From Megalobrama amblycephala (Eukaryota > Chordata > Actinopteri > Cypriniformes > Xenocyprididae), in contig NC_063049.1 in assembly GCF_018812025.1 (NCBI RefSeq), positions 6,609,513 through 6,673,512 of the forward strand: DNA of 64,000 nt, read 5' to 3'. A program made the translations under genes and the position numbers. Position 1 is the first letter of the stretch, and each line of letters starts with the position of its first letter. The notes below the pieces were generated by a model. The model did not search any database. It had not been told where the DNA came from and was given only the letters and a program-made list of their open reading frames with translations. This document shows, one piece after another, positions 1-11,790 of the stretch.

Positions 1-1297
1 GTTTGTAGCAAACAGTCTGTCCGTTCACCTCTGCCCATTCAGCTGCGTTGTTGTTCTTCAGGCATATGTATGTTTCCTCAGTAGCACAAAAGTGTTGTTT
101 GCATTTTACTGAAATTCATTTAGAGCTCAAGTTTGACTACAAACACATGGGAAACATGACTGTAACAATATTTTACACAATGAGGTTAACAACACTTGCC
201 ACATGGATCATGAGTCATATACGCACCAGAGGAAGCATTTCAAGTTGTTAGGACATATTTTATAAAGGCTCTAACATGAAACAGCACAGTGTATGCATGC
301 ATATTTCATCATGTCAGCTTCAAATGTATATGTGCAAATAAGGACACTGATATAGCTGATACAGGGTGTTTCATAATAATTTTCAGTTAATTATTTATCA
401 GATGGATCATATAGTTTTTCAGGGGCGTAGCCATCATTTCAGAAGTGAGGGGGACAGAAATGTTGGGTGTAATACCACTTTTGGTTACACTTTATTTTAA
501 GGTGTCAGTATTACAGTGTAATTATACATTTAAGTACTGAGTAATAACAATTAACTGCATGAAACAATCAATTTTTTTTTGTGAGTTTTGCCAACTTATT
601 CGGGTTTACAGTGATGTCATGAAAAGCACCAGCAGACATGTCAGAGTTCAAAACAGACACACAGATATGCACAAACTTGTTTTTATATCATTATGCAGAC
701 TTTCCATAGACAATGATTTTTAAAATGATTTTTTTATTATTTTTATATGTACGAACAGCATATTATATACTCTAACCCTAAAAACAACCCTCACTGAAAA
801 CATTCTGCAGTTTTATAGACAACTGAATGCCCTTTCACACCAATGAGGTGCCAGGCAGTTTACCATTGTGGTTGCTTTATATTTCCTTTCTGTGACAGAG
901 GGCTCTGTCACGGTCGCAGCAGCACTACATTTACACGCACATTAGGATGGCCCTTATTTTTGGACTTTTGAAATCTTCCACTCTCACCCACCCTGTCAAC
1001 TCTCCTTCATGGGAAATGGAAACAAACCAAATTTCGCTGAGATTGGAGTATGTTTAGGGTGTCCTCAACAAAACTGAAATTGTCTTAATGACCAGAACAG
1101 CATGTAATTAATAATTATACAAAACCATTTGTAAATGGTGAATTAGGTTAAAAACGAGAACACAGAATAGTGTTGTTAGTCTTAAAATGTTGAATTACAA
1201 TGCTGCTGATAAGAGCTGATCTTTGAAAAGTCTTGGACCTCCTTCATGCTTCACTAAACACTTTTCCCATTCAGTGCAGATATACTCGAAGAACATT
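1..1297. other. Intergenic, no gene seen
   Basis: No coding region is supported here; the short open frame near the start has no recognisable domain. The stretch is AT-rich. A phrase like the ends of fish miniature transposons (cactttattttaaggtg) lies near 487-504, but no matching second end was found. Confidence 0.5.
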
Positions 1298-1575
1298 GCC
1301 AATGAAAGTGAAAGGGGAAAGTGACATGTAAAGGCCAATGCTCATAACCCATACTCGAAATTTGTCCTCTGTATTTAACCCATCCAAGTTAGTGCGCGCA
1401 CATTAGGTGAACACATACATGCGGAGCAGTGGGCAGCCATTATTCTGTGGTTAGGATTAGGAGTTAGGTGTTTTGCTCAAGGACACCTCAGTTATTTCCT
1501 GCCCGTGCTGAAATCGAACCAGCAACCTTTGGTTTACCCATCTGACTCACTAACCATTAGGCCACAAATGCCCCC
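1298..1575 (-). repeat. tRNA-derived SINE (V-SINE-like)
   Basis: Read on the minus strand, the right end is a tRNA-like head with an A box (TGGCCTAATGGTTAG) and a B box resembling GGTTCGATTTC, i.e. an RNA polymerase III promoter. It is followed by the central block common in fish V-SINEs (plus-strand phrases gttaggtgttttgctcaagg and ggagcagtgggcagccatt) and a tail with tttaacccatccaagt. The element is diverged, so probably old and inactive. Family placement is from memory of fish SINEs; orientation is clear. Confidence 0.85.
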
Positions 1576-2186
1576 ATGGAAAATTAGCAATAAAGACTCC
1601 TCCTTGTTTTCAAGCAAGAATAATTCATCCTGGTTATGCAAAGTGGCCATTTAATATCAGAAACAGTCAAAAGTTTATCAGTGAACGAAACCTTTGCTAA
1701 TATTTCCAATCAGATATCAAGTTCCTGTTGATTAAAAAGATGCATTCTTTGAGCATACCCTAAATAACCCTAAGTTATCTGGATGGAATTTTGCATACAT
1801 TACTTACTTCTAGTGGAGAAACAAATGAGGTGGTGAGAAGTTAACATTTCCAAAAATGAAAAAATTACCACACAATAAGGGCCACCCTAACGCACATATA
1901 ATCCATTATCCACACATTTTCCTGTTTTCCCTACCCTTGGGTACACACTACGGTCAGGTGAACGCTCCAGCTGCATACATAACGCACACATTATCATTCC
2001 ATTACCGCATCCTCTTGTCAATGGTACATAGATTGATTTATCTTGAACATGAGCAGACTGCAGTAATGTAATACTTGTACACTCTAGAAGTCTTGGACGT
2101 AAAGTTACTTTTTTTGTTTGTACCAATTTACTGTGATGTTCACTTTAACTCACAACAAGTAGAAAGCAAATAAACATACATTTTTC
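1576..2186. other. Intergenic, no gene seen
   Basis: No domain-bearing frame, RNA gene or clear repeat end was recognised. Two overlapping short frames on opposite strands (1856-2126) have no family signature. Confidence 0.5.
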
Positions 2187-2750
2187 ATGTTTTAGGTCAC
2201 GCTCAGGAGCGTGCAATGACAACAAATACAAATCACCAGATGAAAAAACGACTATATTTACGCTAATTTTTTTAAGAGCTGCTTGCACTTGCTTAGAATA
2301 AATGGACTAATATTTGAATCTCTTGTGTTTATTTGATCGCTCAGTCATGTGGCCAGGACACGACACACAATAAAATAAAGAAAAGCCTTACAAGTCAAAA
2401 ACTTTGTGGTTATTGTGAGCTGGGACAGGAGAGGAGGAATTGTCGTTACTTAAAGTCCCTTATTATTTCAGTTTTATTTTTTGTCACTAATCTCTCCACC
2501 CCTAGACTGGACAGATTGTGACAGGTTGCACTGCATAAGTATACTAGAACATAAATAATATTGTCTGCCATAGTTATGGTTGTCACAACAGAGCTACCAA
2601 AACCATTGAATTGGTTTAGTGAAGCATTACTCAGTAGAAGCAGGTGGTTTTACAGATACTGAGACCAGATGCAGAGAATGAATTGACCACAAACATTTAC
2701 CAACATCATGCACAGGGACAATCTCTTGTTCATTAAACTGGTTTCAAATT
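2187..2750. repeat. Locally repeated block, units R1 and R2 (first copy)
   Basis: The block has two parts. R1 (about 2187-2371) recurs at 2980-3160 and 47750-47890. R2 (about 2372-2750) recurs at 4668-5045 and 58560-58945. R2 contains an aataaa signal followed by a conserved phrase (aaaactttgtggttattg) and ends near ttcattaaactggtttcaa, which looks like retroelement LTR or 3'-end sequence, but no terminal TG...CA pair was found. The copies tie the left and right halves of the window together as duplicated DNA. Confidence 0.8.
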
Positions 2751-2786
2751 TAGGTCATTCTGGGTCGTCGCGGTCATGTTTTAGGT

Positions 2787-2979
2787 CAGTGGTTCCCAAA
2801 CCTGTCCTGAAGGACCCCCAGCACTGCACATTTTGTATGTTGCCCTTATCTGACACACCTACTTCAGGTCTTGCAGTCTCTACTAATGAGCTGATGAGTT
2901 GAATCAGGTGAGTTAGATGAGAGAGACATCCAAAATGTGCAGTGCTGGGGGTCCTCCAGGACAGGTTTGGGAACCACTG
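2787..2979. mobile_element. hAT-type MITE with perfect 8-bp target duplication
   Basis: This 193-bp palindromic element starts cagtggttcccaaacctgtc and ends with the inverted complement (ggtttgggaaccactg). It is flanked by perfect 8-bp direct repeats TTTTAGGT at 2779-2786 and 2980-2987, the size typical of hAT transposition. The paralogous block at 2190-2197 has a single TTTTAGGT with no element, which is an unoccupied site. It has no coding capacity, so it must have been moved by a transposase supplied elsewhere. Confidence 0.95.
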
Positions 2980-3173
2980 TTTTAGGTCACGCTCAGGAGC
3001 GTGCAATGACAACAAATACAAATCACCAGATGAAAAAACGACTGTATTTACGCAATTTTTTTAAGAGCTGCTTGCACTTGCTTGGAGAATAAATGGACTA
3101 ATATTTGAATCTCTTGTGTTTATTTGATCGCTCAGTCATGTGGGCAGGACACAACACACACACACACACACAC
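2980..3173. repeat. R1 repeat, second copy, with (CA)n
   Basis: After the right target duplication of the hAT MITE, sequence matching 2190-2371 resumes (gctcaggagcgtgcaatgac onward) and ends in a short CA microsatellite at about 3157-3173. It is the disrupted paralogue of the first R1 copy. Confidence 0.85.
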
Positions 3174-3462
3174 GCATAGAATTCATACTGCTGCTTGGGA
3201 TCAGCTGCAGTGAATTAGGTGGAAGAGCGGGAGCACTTTAATGCTGGAAACAAGGACGGTGGTGTGGAGCTTCTGTATTGTCCGTGTCGTGAAGTTCCAC
3301 GGTTGTTCTGTCCTCTGTCTCCTGTCCCAGATGACTTTTAAGCATTACAGTGTGACTGACGCTGTTGTTGTCAGATTGTGTAAGAATTGCTGTCTCCTCA
3401 TTGTGTCATGGAGATCCTTTATTTTATTCTACGTTTTCTGTGATTTGAATAGAGTTTGTTTC
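3174..3462. other. Intergenic, possible LTR-like debris
   Basis: No supported gene. The segment runs into the R-family sequence that resumes at 4437, so the MITE at 3467-4432 appears to have split a longer repeat. Confidence 0.4.
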
Positions 3463-3466
3463 TTAA

Positions 3467-4432
3467 AGGTGCCCTAGAATTAAATATTGAATTTATCTTG
3501 GCATAGTTGAATAACAAGAGTTCAGTACATGGAAATGACATACATTGAGTCTCAAACTCCATTGTTTCCTCCTTCTTATATAAATCTCATTTGTTTAAAA
3601 GACCTCCGAAGAACAGGCGAATCTCAACATAACACTGACTGTTACGTAACAGTCGGGATCATTAATATGTACGCCCCCAATATTTGCATATGCCAGCCCA
3701 TGTTCAAGGCATTACACAAGGGCAGCCAGTAATGTCTGGATCTGTGCACAGCTGAATCATCAGACTAGGTAAGCAAACAAGAATAATAGCGAAAAATGGC
3801 AGATGGAGCAATAATAACTGACATGATCCATGATAACATGATATTTTTAGTGATATTTGTAAACTGTCTTTCTAAAGGTTTCATTAGCATGTTGCTAATG
3901 TACTGTTAAATGTGGTTAAAGTTACCATCGTTTCTTACTGTATTCACAGAGACAAGAGAGCCGTCGCTATTTTCATTTTTAAACACTTGCAGTCTGTATA
4001 ATGCATAAACACAACTTCATTCTTTATAAATCTCTCCAACAGTGTGTAATGTTAGCTTTAGCCACGGAGCACTATCAAACTCATTCAGAATCAAATGTAA
4101 ACATCCAAATAAATACTATACTCACATGATCCGATGTATGCATGCAGCATGCATGACGAACATCTTGTAAAGATCCATTTTGAGGGTTATATTAGCTGTG
4201 TTAACTGTGTTTATGCTGTTCAAGGCAAGCGCGAGCTCCGGGGGAGGGGAGCACAAGAATTAAAGGGGCCGCAACCTATATATCGGTGCATAGTTAATGA
4301 TGCCCCAAAATAGGCAATTAAAAAATTAATAAAAACAAATCTATGGGGTATTTGAGCTGAAACTGCAGAGACACATTCAGGGGACACCTTAGACTTATAT
4401 TACATCTTTTAAAAAGAAGTTCTAGGGCACCT
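3467..4432. mobile_element. TTAA-flanked non-autonomous DNA transposon (copy 1)
   Basis: Ends are inverted (aggtgccctagaa at the left, ttctagggcacct at the right) and each is directly bounded by TTAA (3463-3466 and 4433-4436). A TTAA target is typical of piggyBac-type insertion. A second copy in opposite orientation lies at 30672-31610 and a shorter relative at 42094-42574. No transposase frame is present. Confidence 0.85.
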
Positions 4433-4436
4433 TTAA

Positions 4437-5061
4437 ACAATTATCCGTTATTTCCGAAGCTGTAGATCAGGGGAATGCTACTTTTTATTTGTGCAATCTT
4501 GTTTTCTTCTGTTTGTTTAGTTGGAGAGCTAGGGCAGATTGTTGTATTTTATTTGTAATTTTCTTTGTTAGCCAAGTTAATCTTTTCTAAACACTTAGTT
4601 CCCCTTTCGTTTGTTGTTTTGGCCTGAACCCACTTCCGAAGAGATGTGTCCGTTAATTGTTTCTCAAACAATAAAATAAAGCCTTACGAGTCAAAAACTT
4701 TGTGGTTATTGTGAGCTGGGACAGGAGAGGAGGAATTGTCGTTACTTAAAGTCCCTTATTATTTCAGTTTTATCTTTTGTCACTAATCTCTCCACCCCTA
4801 GACTGGACAGATTGTGACAGGTTGCACTGCATAAGTATACTAGAACATAAATAATATTGTCTGCCATAGTTATGGTTGTCACAACAGAGCTACCAAAACC
4901 ATTGAATTGGTTTAGTGAAACATTGCTCAGTAGAAGGAGGTGGTTTTACAGATACTGAGACCAGATGCAGAGAATGAATTGACCACATTTACCAACATCA
5001 CGCACAGGGACAGCATCTTGTTCATTAAACTGGTTTCAATTATAGGTCAAAGCAAAAAAAA
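4437..5061. repeat. R2 repeat (second copy) at the start of a large segmental duplication
   Basis: From about 4440 the sequence matches 58330 onward nearly base for base, beginning aattatccgttatttccgaa, and continues with interruptions to about 7600. Within it, 4668-5045 is the second copy of the R2 unit also seen at 2372-2750. Confidence 0.85.
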
Positions 5062-5158
5062 AAAAAAAAAGCATGTCTTTGTATCAACATTCAAATTGTT
5101 TGATGTACTTTAATTTCTCACATTACATCAATCAGTATTATCTCTCTGCGTAGAACAG

Positions 5159-5161
<3 letters not shown>

Positions 5162-5204
<43 letters not shown>

Positions 5205-5210
5205 GTGTGT
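5162..5210. repeat. (GT)n microsatellite
   Basis: A GT dinucleotide run of roughly 45 bases with one GC interruption. The paralogue at about 59057-59079 is much shorter, so the array has changed length since the duplication. Confidence 0.95.
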
Positions 5211-5481
5211 ATTTTCTCCACTGTATCACAACAGACTAAAGTCCAGGATATATTTATTCAATATCTTGGTTAATAATTACAAACTTTAGCCAATGTCAAA
5301 TATGAAATGAAAATACAGGTGTATATTATGAATACAGAAGTATACTATGAGGACAATTTTCTAATAATTATAAAATATGCACAAATATTCCTTCTCCTTT
5401 ACAGATGTTTTTTAAGCTTTTTTTTTTAACATGATATTAATTTCTTGCAACCTTTAAACGGTAAGATCTTCTCACTGTGAC

Positions 5482-8409
5482 TCAGTATCCCTGTGAAGAA
5501 ACAGATATATTAGTACATTATATTAGTAAGATATATTAGTACACTAGAGATTAACAAGATCCACACACCATGAAGACTGTTTTATAGGCTATACTGTGAT
5601 GAAGAATAGGAAAAATGCCTTCCCACCCACTTCAACAGTTCAGCAGAAGGAAGAGTTTACTGTAGTTTACAATGAAGCATGTTGATTTTTATACATTAGT
5701 TTTTGTCTATGTAGCATACCTACATTTCAACAAAATAAGACTAAAGACAGTTTACTGAAAACTGAACAGTTTAAATTTGTAATAGACTGTCTTAGATCCA
5801 GGACTACAAAGGTTGCACTAATGTTCTCTAAAAACCGTGACTCCAGCAGAAATGTATATCTAGATAAAAGATAAGTATTGGTTGTTGGGATAAAACTGAC
5901 TGACACCAGCTGGTTAAAGCAATTACATCATCACCACTAAATCATTACCTGGTTTAGTGCCATAATGACACTGTTTTGAGACATTGAGTCTCTGTTACAG
6001 GTGGCTTTGCAGGCAAAGCCTGAGATACAGATGGAGATGATGAACTGAAGGATGGATAACACCATCATTATTCCAATGATCCCCCAACCATATCTCTAAA
6101 AAGACAGAGCCATATATGAAAGCAGCTCCACAAACAACATCCCAGCAATTGTATTAAGTGAGTTTATAAAAGTTACATTACACTATAAGCAGATATCATC
6201 CTGATGATCAGGGTACGTCTCAAAAAGCAGGATGTATATCAAGTTCACAAGATTAAAATTCTGTCATCATTTACTCACCCTCTTGTCATTCTTAAACCTG
6301 CATGACTTTTTAAAAGATATTTTGAAGACTGCTTTAATGCAATCACAATGAATCACAATCACAACTGGAGCTTTCACACTTCAGAAAGACAAAAAGACAA
6401 AAAAGCACAATAAAAGCATACGAAAACTGGTACATACAACTTTGGGTGGATTGTGTTTAGTTCAGTTTCCTTAGTTTCTGTTAGTATCTTGGTTATTCAT
6501 TGTTTGATCATCATTTGCACCTGATGTTCATTTGTTTAAGTTTATATTTAAGCCCTGTGTGTCTTAATGTTCACAGTCAGTTCTCGTCGTGTGTATAGCG
6601 GTTGTCACGTCTCCTAGTTCTGAGAGTTCTGGAGTTGTTTTTTTTTTTTTTAATGAAAATCCACACTGCTGCGAATAGATCCTTTCTCACGTCTAATTCA
6701 ACCGAACGTGACACCGATAGCTTTGTGTGGGGAACAAACTGAAGTTTATGGATGTCAAGATTTTTAATGATTAATGACTTGAAAGTAAATTATGACAGAA
6801 TTTTCATTTTTTGGGGGTGAGCTTTTAAATATAGCAATTAATAGCTTAAACTAATTAATGCACATTAAAACAAGATATCAGACATTGTACATTTAGTACC
6901 TCAAAATGTATACAGATGTAATTTTCAGAGTAACTACGAGAATAGTAGCAACTTGGATATCCCATTGAATGGATTCCTATCTGTATGCCCATCAGAAGAA
7001 CGGCTATCGCTGAAGTTATGGCACTGATCACATTCATTCCAAGAGAGGCTTTCACCTACAGGGAGAAAAACTTTTAAGTGAAAGGAATAGTAATGATGAA
7101 CACTTGTCCTAAACTCTGTTTTTAACTATCTAAAGTAATAATGAGTCAGATATCTTGATCTGTGATTGGTAAAAGGATGAATGTCTCAGTTTGTTGCTCA
7201 CTGGCTGTAATTGTACTAGCATGCCTTTCAGTCCCATTTTATATTAAGTGTCAAACTACTATGTACTAACACATAACAGGATCAGGTGTGTTTAACACCC
7301 CACAGGGGCGTCCAATCCTGCTCCAGGAGGGCCACTATCCAGCAGAATCTAGCTCCAATCCTAATTAAACACACCTGAACCAGCTAATAAGGGTCTTCAG
7401 GGTTACTAGAAACTTCCAGGCGTGTGTTGGGAAAGGCTGGAGCTAATCTCAGCAGGACATTGGCCTTCGAGCAGGACTGGACTCCCCTGTACTAACATTT
7501 AAATGAATCATTTGATATAATGCACTTATTATGTATACAGTAAGTCTGTTTTTACATTGTACTCACATTTACAAAAATACCTGCATGTAATTACAGCTGT
7601 AATTAAACTGTTGTCTCTCACTTAACCCACTCTTAAACCTATAACCAAACCTGTCCATAATCTTACCCATATCCCACCTCTATAACAGCAAAAATTGTTG
7701 TATATTACTTGTAAATAATGATGTGCAAATAATTAACAAAGTGACAAAAGAAGAGTTATCACCAACAGATTTCAGCACACTATAGGCTGTATGTACATAC
7801 CACACACGGATGAAGTTTATTCTGCGCAACAACAGACAGAGATCCAGTGCTGATGTACTGAGAGAGAAACAAAAGACACTTCAGAGTTCATTCAGGAAAT
7901 TAAAATCATAAAGCAAAACCATTAAATGAAACTTACAATGAAAGATCCCCAGTACGTTATTCCACTAATGACATAAAGAGAACCGAAACGATAGACATTT
8001 GCGGTGAGTACAATACCAAGTAGGAAGATCATCACTCCAATCATTATCTGGACAGTCTAGATGGAAGATATAAGAGAGGAGACACAAATATAGAAGCAAT
8101 GATTTATGCACTAAAGGGAATCATCAGACCAACCTAAACTTTAATAAGGTTCTGTCATTTTAAGTGACCTAGAAGAAATTAAATACTAAGAATATATACA
8201 CAAAACCATGTATCATTATAATTCATCATTTAATGCATTACCCCCAGTGCCTTTGGTTGTGCTTTAAAAAATCCCTTAAGAGCCGTATTGTGATGTGCTC
8301 CTCTGGCCTCCTGTCCATCATCACAAATAACAGCATTTTGTGCTGCCTGTGGATTTACTTGGATGACCACCGTTGCTTTGTCATTTGAGATGACCCTGCT
8401 GGTTTCCAT
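5482..8409 (-). CDS. MS4A-family four-transmembrane protein, complete, six coding exons
   Basis: Predicted protein of 218 residues from exons 8242-8409, 7937-8056, 7801-7857, 6900-7055, 5949-6095 and 5482-5490. All junctions are phase 0 with GT...AG introns. The start ATG has a strong context (A at -3, G at +4) in an exon whose 3' splice site ends at 8434. Exon 1 gives a cytoplasmic N-terminus ending in KGFFKAQPKALG. TM1 (IMIGVMIFLLGIVLTA) and TM2 lie in exons 2-3, TM3 (ISAITSAIAVLLMGIQI) in exon 4 and TM4 (IIGIMMVLSILQFIISICIS) in exon 5; the last exon encodes only GY and a stop. MS4A proteins are tetraspanning surface or endomembrane proteins, several acting in immune cells or chemosensation; the role of this one is unknown. 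A paralogue lies at 59360-63269. Confidence 0.9.
6425..6712. repeat. LTR-like relic in MS4A intron 4
   Basis: Contains a TATA-like phrase (tttatatttaagccctgtg) and ends aaccgaacgtgaca, as in fish LTRs. The paralogue at 62141-62964 keeps a possible 5' end (tgttagggttca) that is missing here. No target duplication was identified, so the LTR call is tentative. A T-rich run (6638-6651) lies inside. Confidence 0.4.
7303..7489. mobile_element. Old palindromic hAT-like MITE in MS4A intron 3
   Basis: Inverted ends caggggcgtccaatcctgct and gagcaggactggactcccctg-like, with internal phrases common to a fish MITE family (aattaaacacacctgaacc). No matching 8-bp flanks remain, and the paralogue at 63500-63610 carries the same element, so insertion predates the duplication. 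Confidence 0.75.
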
Positions 8410-8455
8410 TCTAGGAAAAGTTTTGGATATCACCTGCAGAAATTAATCATACAAT

Positions 8456-9428
8456 TTATCATACAAAATGCATGCTATTTTTTATGTAGTACTGTCCTGA
8501 GTAAGATATTTTACATAAAAGATGTTTACATAAAGTCCACAAGACAAAAAATAGCTGAATTTATTAAAATGACCCAGTTCATAAATTTGTGAACCCTTGA
8601 TTCTTAATACCGTGTGTGGTAACCTGATGATCCACGACTGTTTTTTTTTTCTTTGTTTTTTTTTTGTTTGTTTGTCTTGTGATGGTTGTTCATGAGTCTC
8701 TTGTTTGTTCTGAGCAGTTAAACTGAGCTCTGTTCTTCAGAAAAATCCTCCAGCTCCTGCAGATTCATCAGTTTTCCAGCATCTTTTGCGTATTTGAACC
8801 CTTTCCAGCAGTGACTGTATGATTTTGAGATCCGTCTTTTCACACTGAGGACAATTGAGAGACTCAAACACAACTATTAAAAAAGGTTCAAACATTCACT
8901 GATGCTCCAGAAGGAAACACAATGCATTAAGAGTCGGAGGGTGAAAACTTTAGAATTTGAAGATCAAGGTAAATTGTATTTAATTTGTCTTCTGGGAAAC
9001 ATGCAAGTATCTTCTGTTGCTTCCAAAGGGCAGTACTAAATGAAAAAAAAAAAAAATTTAAACAAAATGAGAAAAATTGTGACATCTCCATCCTGTTCAA
9101 AAGTTTTCACCCCCCGGCTCTTAATGCATCGTGTTTCCTTATGGAGTATCAGTGAATGTTTGAACCTTTTTAAAACCGAAGAATCTGCTGTGGACATACA
9201 AGGGACTCAAGAACAACCGTCACAAAAAAAAACAAACAAAAAAAACAGTCGTAGATCATCCAGGAAATTACACGGTAATAAGAATCAATGGTTCACAAAC
9301 TTTTGAACAGGGTTATTTTAATACATTCTGTTTTTTCCCCCCTTGTTGACTATGTATAAACATCTTTTATGTAAAATATCTTACTCAGGACAGTACTAAA
9401 TAAAAAATAACATGCAGTTTGTATGATC
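8456..9428. repeat. Large palindromic (foldback) element just upstream of MS4A exon 1
   Basis: Two long imperfect inverted arms share, among others, the phrase agtactgtcctgagtaagat (left, near 8490) and its complement (near 9390). Arms of about 480 bases meet near 8950-9080. The open frame at 9040-9306 is only one arm read through and is not a gene. The element ends about 22 bases from the 3' splice site of the first MS4A coding exon, so it may supply or disturb upstream non-coding exon sequence. Confidence 0.8.
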
Positions 9429-10285
9429 TCTCTTTTTTTATTAAAATTATTCACATTTTCACAGATTCTGCAAGTGGTTCACATACAGTACTTTTTCTTG
9501 CAACTGTATGCCAGTGGCACCTTCACACATACACAAGTCACCCATGCCGTTTGCACTGATGCACCTCCATACCATGACAGATGCTTTCTTTTGCACCTGC
9601 CATTGATGAAAGTCTGGATGGTCCCTTTCATCTTTGGGACTGAAAACTCAATGTCAGTTTTTTTCCAAAAATGAGCTGAAACATGGACTCATCTGACCAC
9701 AGCACACATTTCCACTGTCTTTTAGACCATCTGAGATTAACTCATTAACTCCAGAGAACTCAGCAGCATCTCTGCATAGATCAGATGTGTAGCTTTCTCC
9801 TTGTGTAACAGAGATTTGAGTTGCATTTCTAGATGCAGCTTCAGACTGTTAGGTGACAACTGTTTTCCAAAGTACTCCGAATCCATGTGGCTGTATTTAA
9901 CACAGTAGCATGACGGTTTCTAATGCAACGCCATCTGAGGGCTCAAAGGTCAGGCACATTCAACTGGAGTGTCCTACCTTGCCCTTTACAGACTGAGATT
10001 TCTCTGGATTCCCTGAATCTTTTTACATTATTATGTAAGGTATATGGTAAAAGACATAAGTTCTTTGCAATCTTGCATTGAGAAATTGTGATTGTGATTT
10101 TTGAATTGTTTGACAATTCTCTCATGACATTTGGCACAAAGTAATGAGCCATAACCCATCTTTTCTTGCAAAGACTGAGAAGCTCTTTTACACCCAAACA
10201 TGATACCCTCCCCTATTACCAATTCACCTGCTAATTGTGGACTGTTTAAAAACAGTTTAACTTTGATATTATAAAATCCTTTCAC
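9429..10285 (-). pseudogene. Tc1/mariner-like transposase relic
   Basis: Reading minus, the 10285-9943 part retains the paired-type helix-turn-helix region of a Tc1-like transposase: KIAKNL, then VKRFRES, EISV and KGQGR in order, but split between frames. Near 9580 a second block in another frame resembles the SVMVWGCIS region preceding the catalytic core. The DDE core itself is not recognisable, and stops and shifts are frequent. This is a dead copy of a cut-and-paste transposase, unrelated in detail to the better preserved Tc1 copy at 21543-22238. Confidence 0.75.
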
Positions 10286-10918
10286 TTTTATTTTGCCTCT
10301 GTGCCCACTTTTTTGTATTCACAAAATACAGTTATGTTGGTCAGTGAAAACATTGGAAATCTTTTCTTTGTACTTCTGTCAGGACCACTATCGTCAAATA
10401 TGATAGATAATGCATAGAGTTTGTATTGGCGGTATGATTCTGTTCTGGGCAAGAACTCCCAGCCTAGCATGGATAAGAGCAGGGAGAGCAGCAATAAACC
10501 CCCTAGGGTAAAAAGAACAGTACCAACATGCAGATATCATTAAATGTCATGATTTAACGTACACATATTTCGAGAATTAGTCTGATTCAGGGGAAATAAT
10601 GAGGCCAATCCTGACTGAAGAGAGGAGGAGCTGGGGATGGAGGAGGGTAATTGGCTCCTGAGAAATGCAATAGCTGCTGATAACACTGAGGAGCTTATGT
10701 GATGCCCACTAAAGTGTTATCACATTTGTGGTAGTTTCTGTAATTATATAATTAATGCTTTGAATATTTGTTTAGGGGTAATGAACCTGTTTCCACCTTC
10801 CTTTCATTAAAATAATTTATATAGCGGTCAGGAGTAATTATGGAGTTCTCCAGCAGAGTGTAGTATGGCGCTTATTGTGCTCCATGGGGCTTTACGTCAG
10901 TTTTGTCCGCTTTGCGGT
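10286..10918. other. Intergenic, no gene seen
   Basis: No recognisable coding region. The ORF at 10288-10494 on the minus strand has no family motif. Confidence 0.5.
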
Positions 10919-10995
10919 TTTCCTCTTTCTGCTGAGCGAGATGAAAAACGGACGCAGAGTTTGCCCTGTCTCATTTATTTCTCCTGTTTCCAGGT
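10919..10995. repeat. Direct repeat left of the DIRS element
   Basis: About 75 bases (ttcctctttctgctgagcga onward, ending ctcctgtttccag) recur almost unchanged at 16370-16445 on the other side of the DIRS element. It lies roughly 540 bases outside the DIRS end, so it is not a target duplication of that insertion. Confidence 0.85.
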
Positions 10996-11534
10996 TGGTG
11001 GAATAGTAAATTAAGCTAAGTACCTGAAGTGTAATATGTTGACATGTCGCTGAATGTTTTAATGTCCACTAGTAAGGCTGTTTTATGAATATGTGGACAT
11101 ATATGTACATATAGCAGTAGTCGCATTTTCGCGCCTGTTAACGTCACCTGTTGCTACCAAATTCATGTTGGACAGACTTATTTTTAGCTCCTTGAACATT
11201 TTCTTAAAGATTTAATACTTTTGAAATGTATGGTATTTTGTAAAATGTTAAAAAGCTAATGTTAAAGCTGAGTTTATGTAATGGTTAAAGTCTAATGTTA
11301 AAAACAAATGTGAGATATTTTAAAAGTGGTAAAAAAATAGGTTAAAAATCTGTCAGCTCAAGCATTTTGGGAAGAGTAAAAAAATTACTTTATCTGGAAA
11401 TGTAAAATTGCATTTAAGAACCATATGTAATCATATGTAAGTGATAACATACGCTATGTTTTATTTTTAGCTGGAAAGAGACAACTTACAGGGTAACAGT
11501 GGTTATTGTCATTGTGATTTATTTAATCACACAA

Positions 11535-11741
11535 AACGTCTCGGGTTACGAGTGTAACCCTTGTTCCCTGAGTAAGGGAACGAGACGCTACGTCGGATGA
11601 CGTGATGGGAACCCTCTGTATTTTGTGTTCGTGAAGCACCTCTGTATCCAACCAATGAAAAGACGTGACGTCAGAGGCGGGTGACGTCACGGATCAGGAA
11701 GCTATAAAGCACACCTGAACACAAAGCACGCCAGCTTCTGT
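11535..11741 (+). repeat. DIRS left inverted terminal repeat with promoter motifs
   Basis: About 155 bases (11584-11741) match the complement of the right end. It contains a CCAAT box (11652-11656), two perfect CRE octamers TGACGTCA (11666-11673, 11682-11689) and a TATA box (11703-11709), all reading inward on the plus strand. The outer 50 bases pair with the internal complementary region. Confidence 0.9.
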
Positions 11742-11790
11742 AAAATGTCTGAAGCAAGCGCACCAGGTATGCAGGAAATACGGCCACGTG

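Noticed and set aside
9040..9306. 88-codon plus-strand frame rich in Lys
   Set aside because: It is one arm of the palindromic element, starting in an A-run; the complementary arm makes it a repeat and not a gene.
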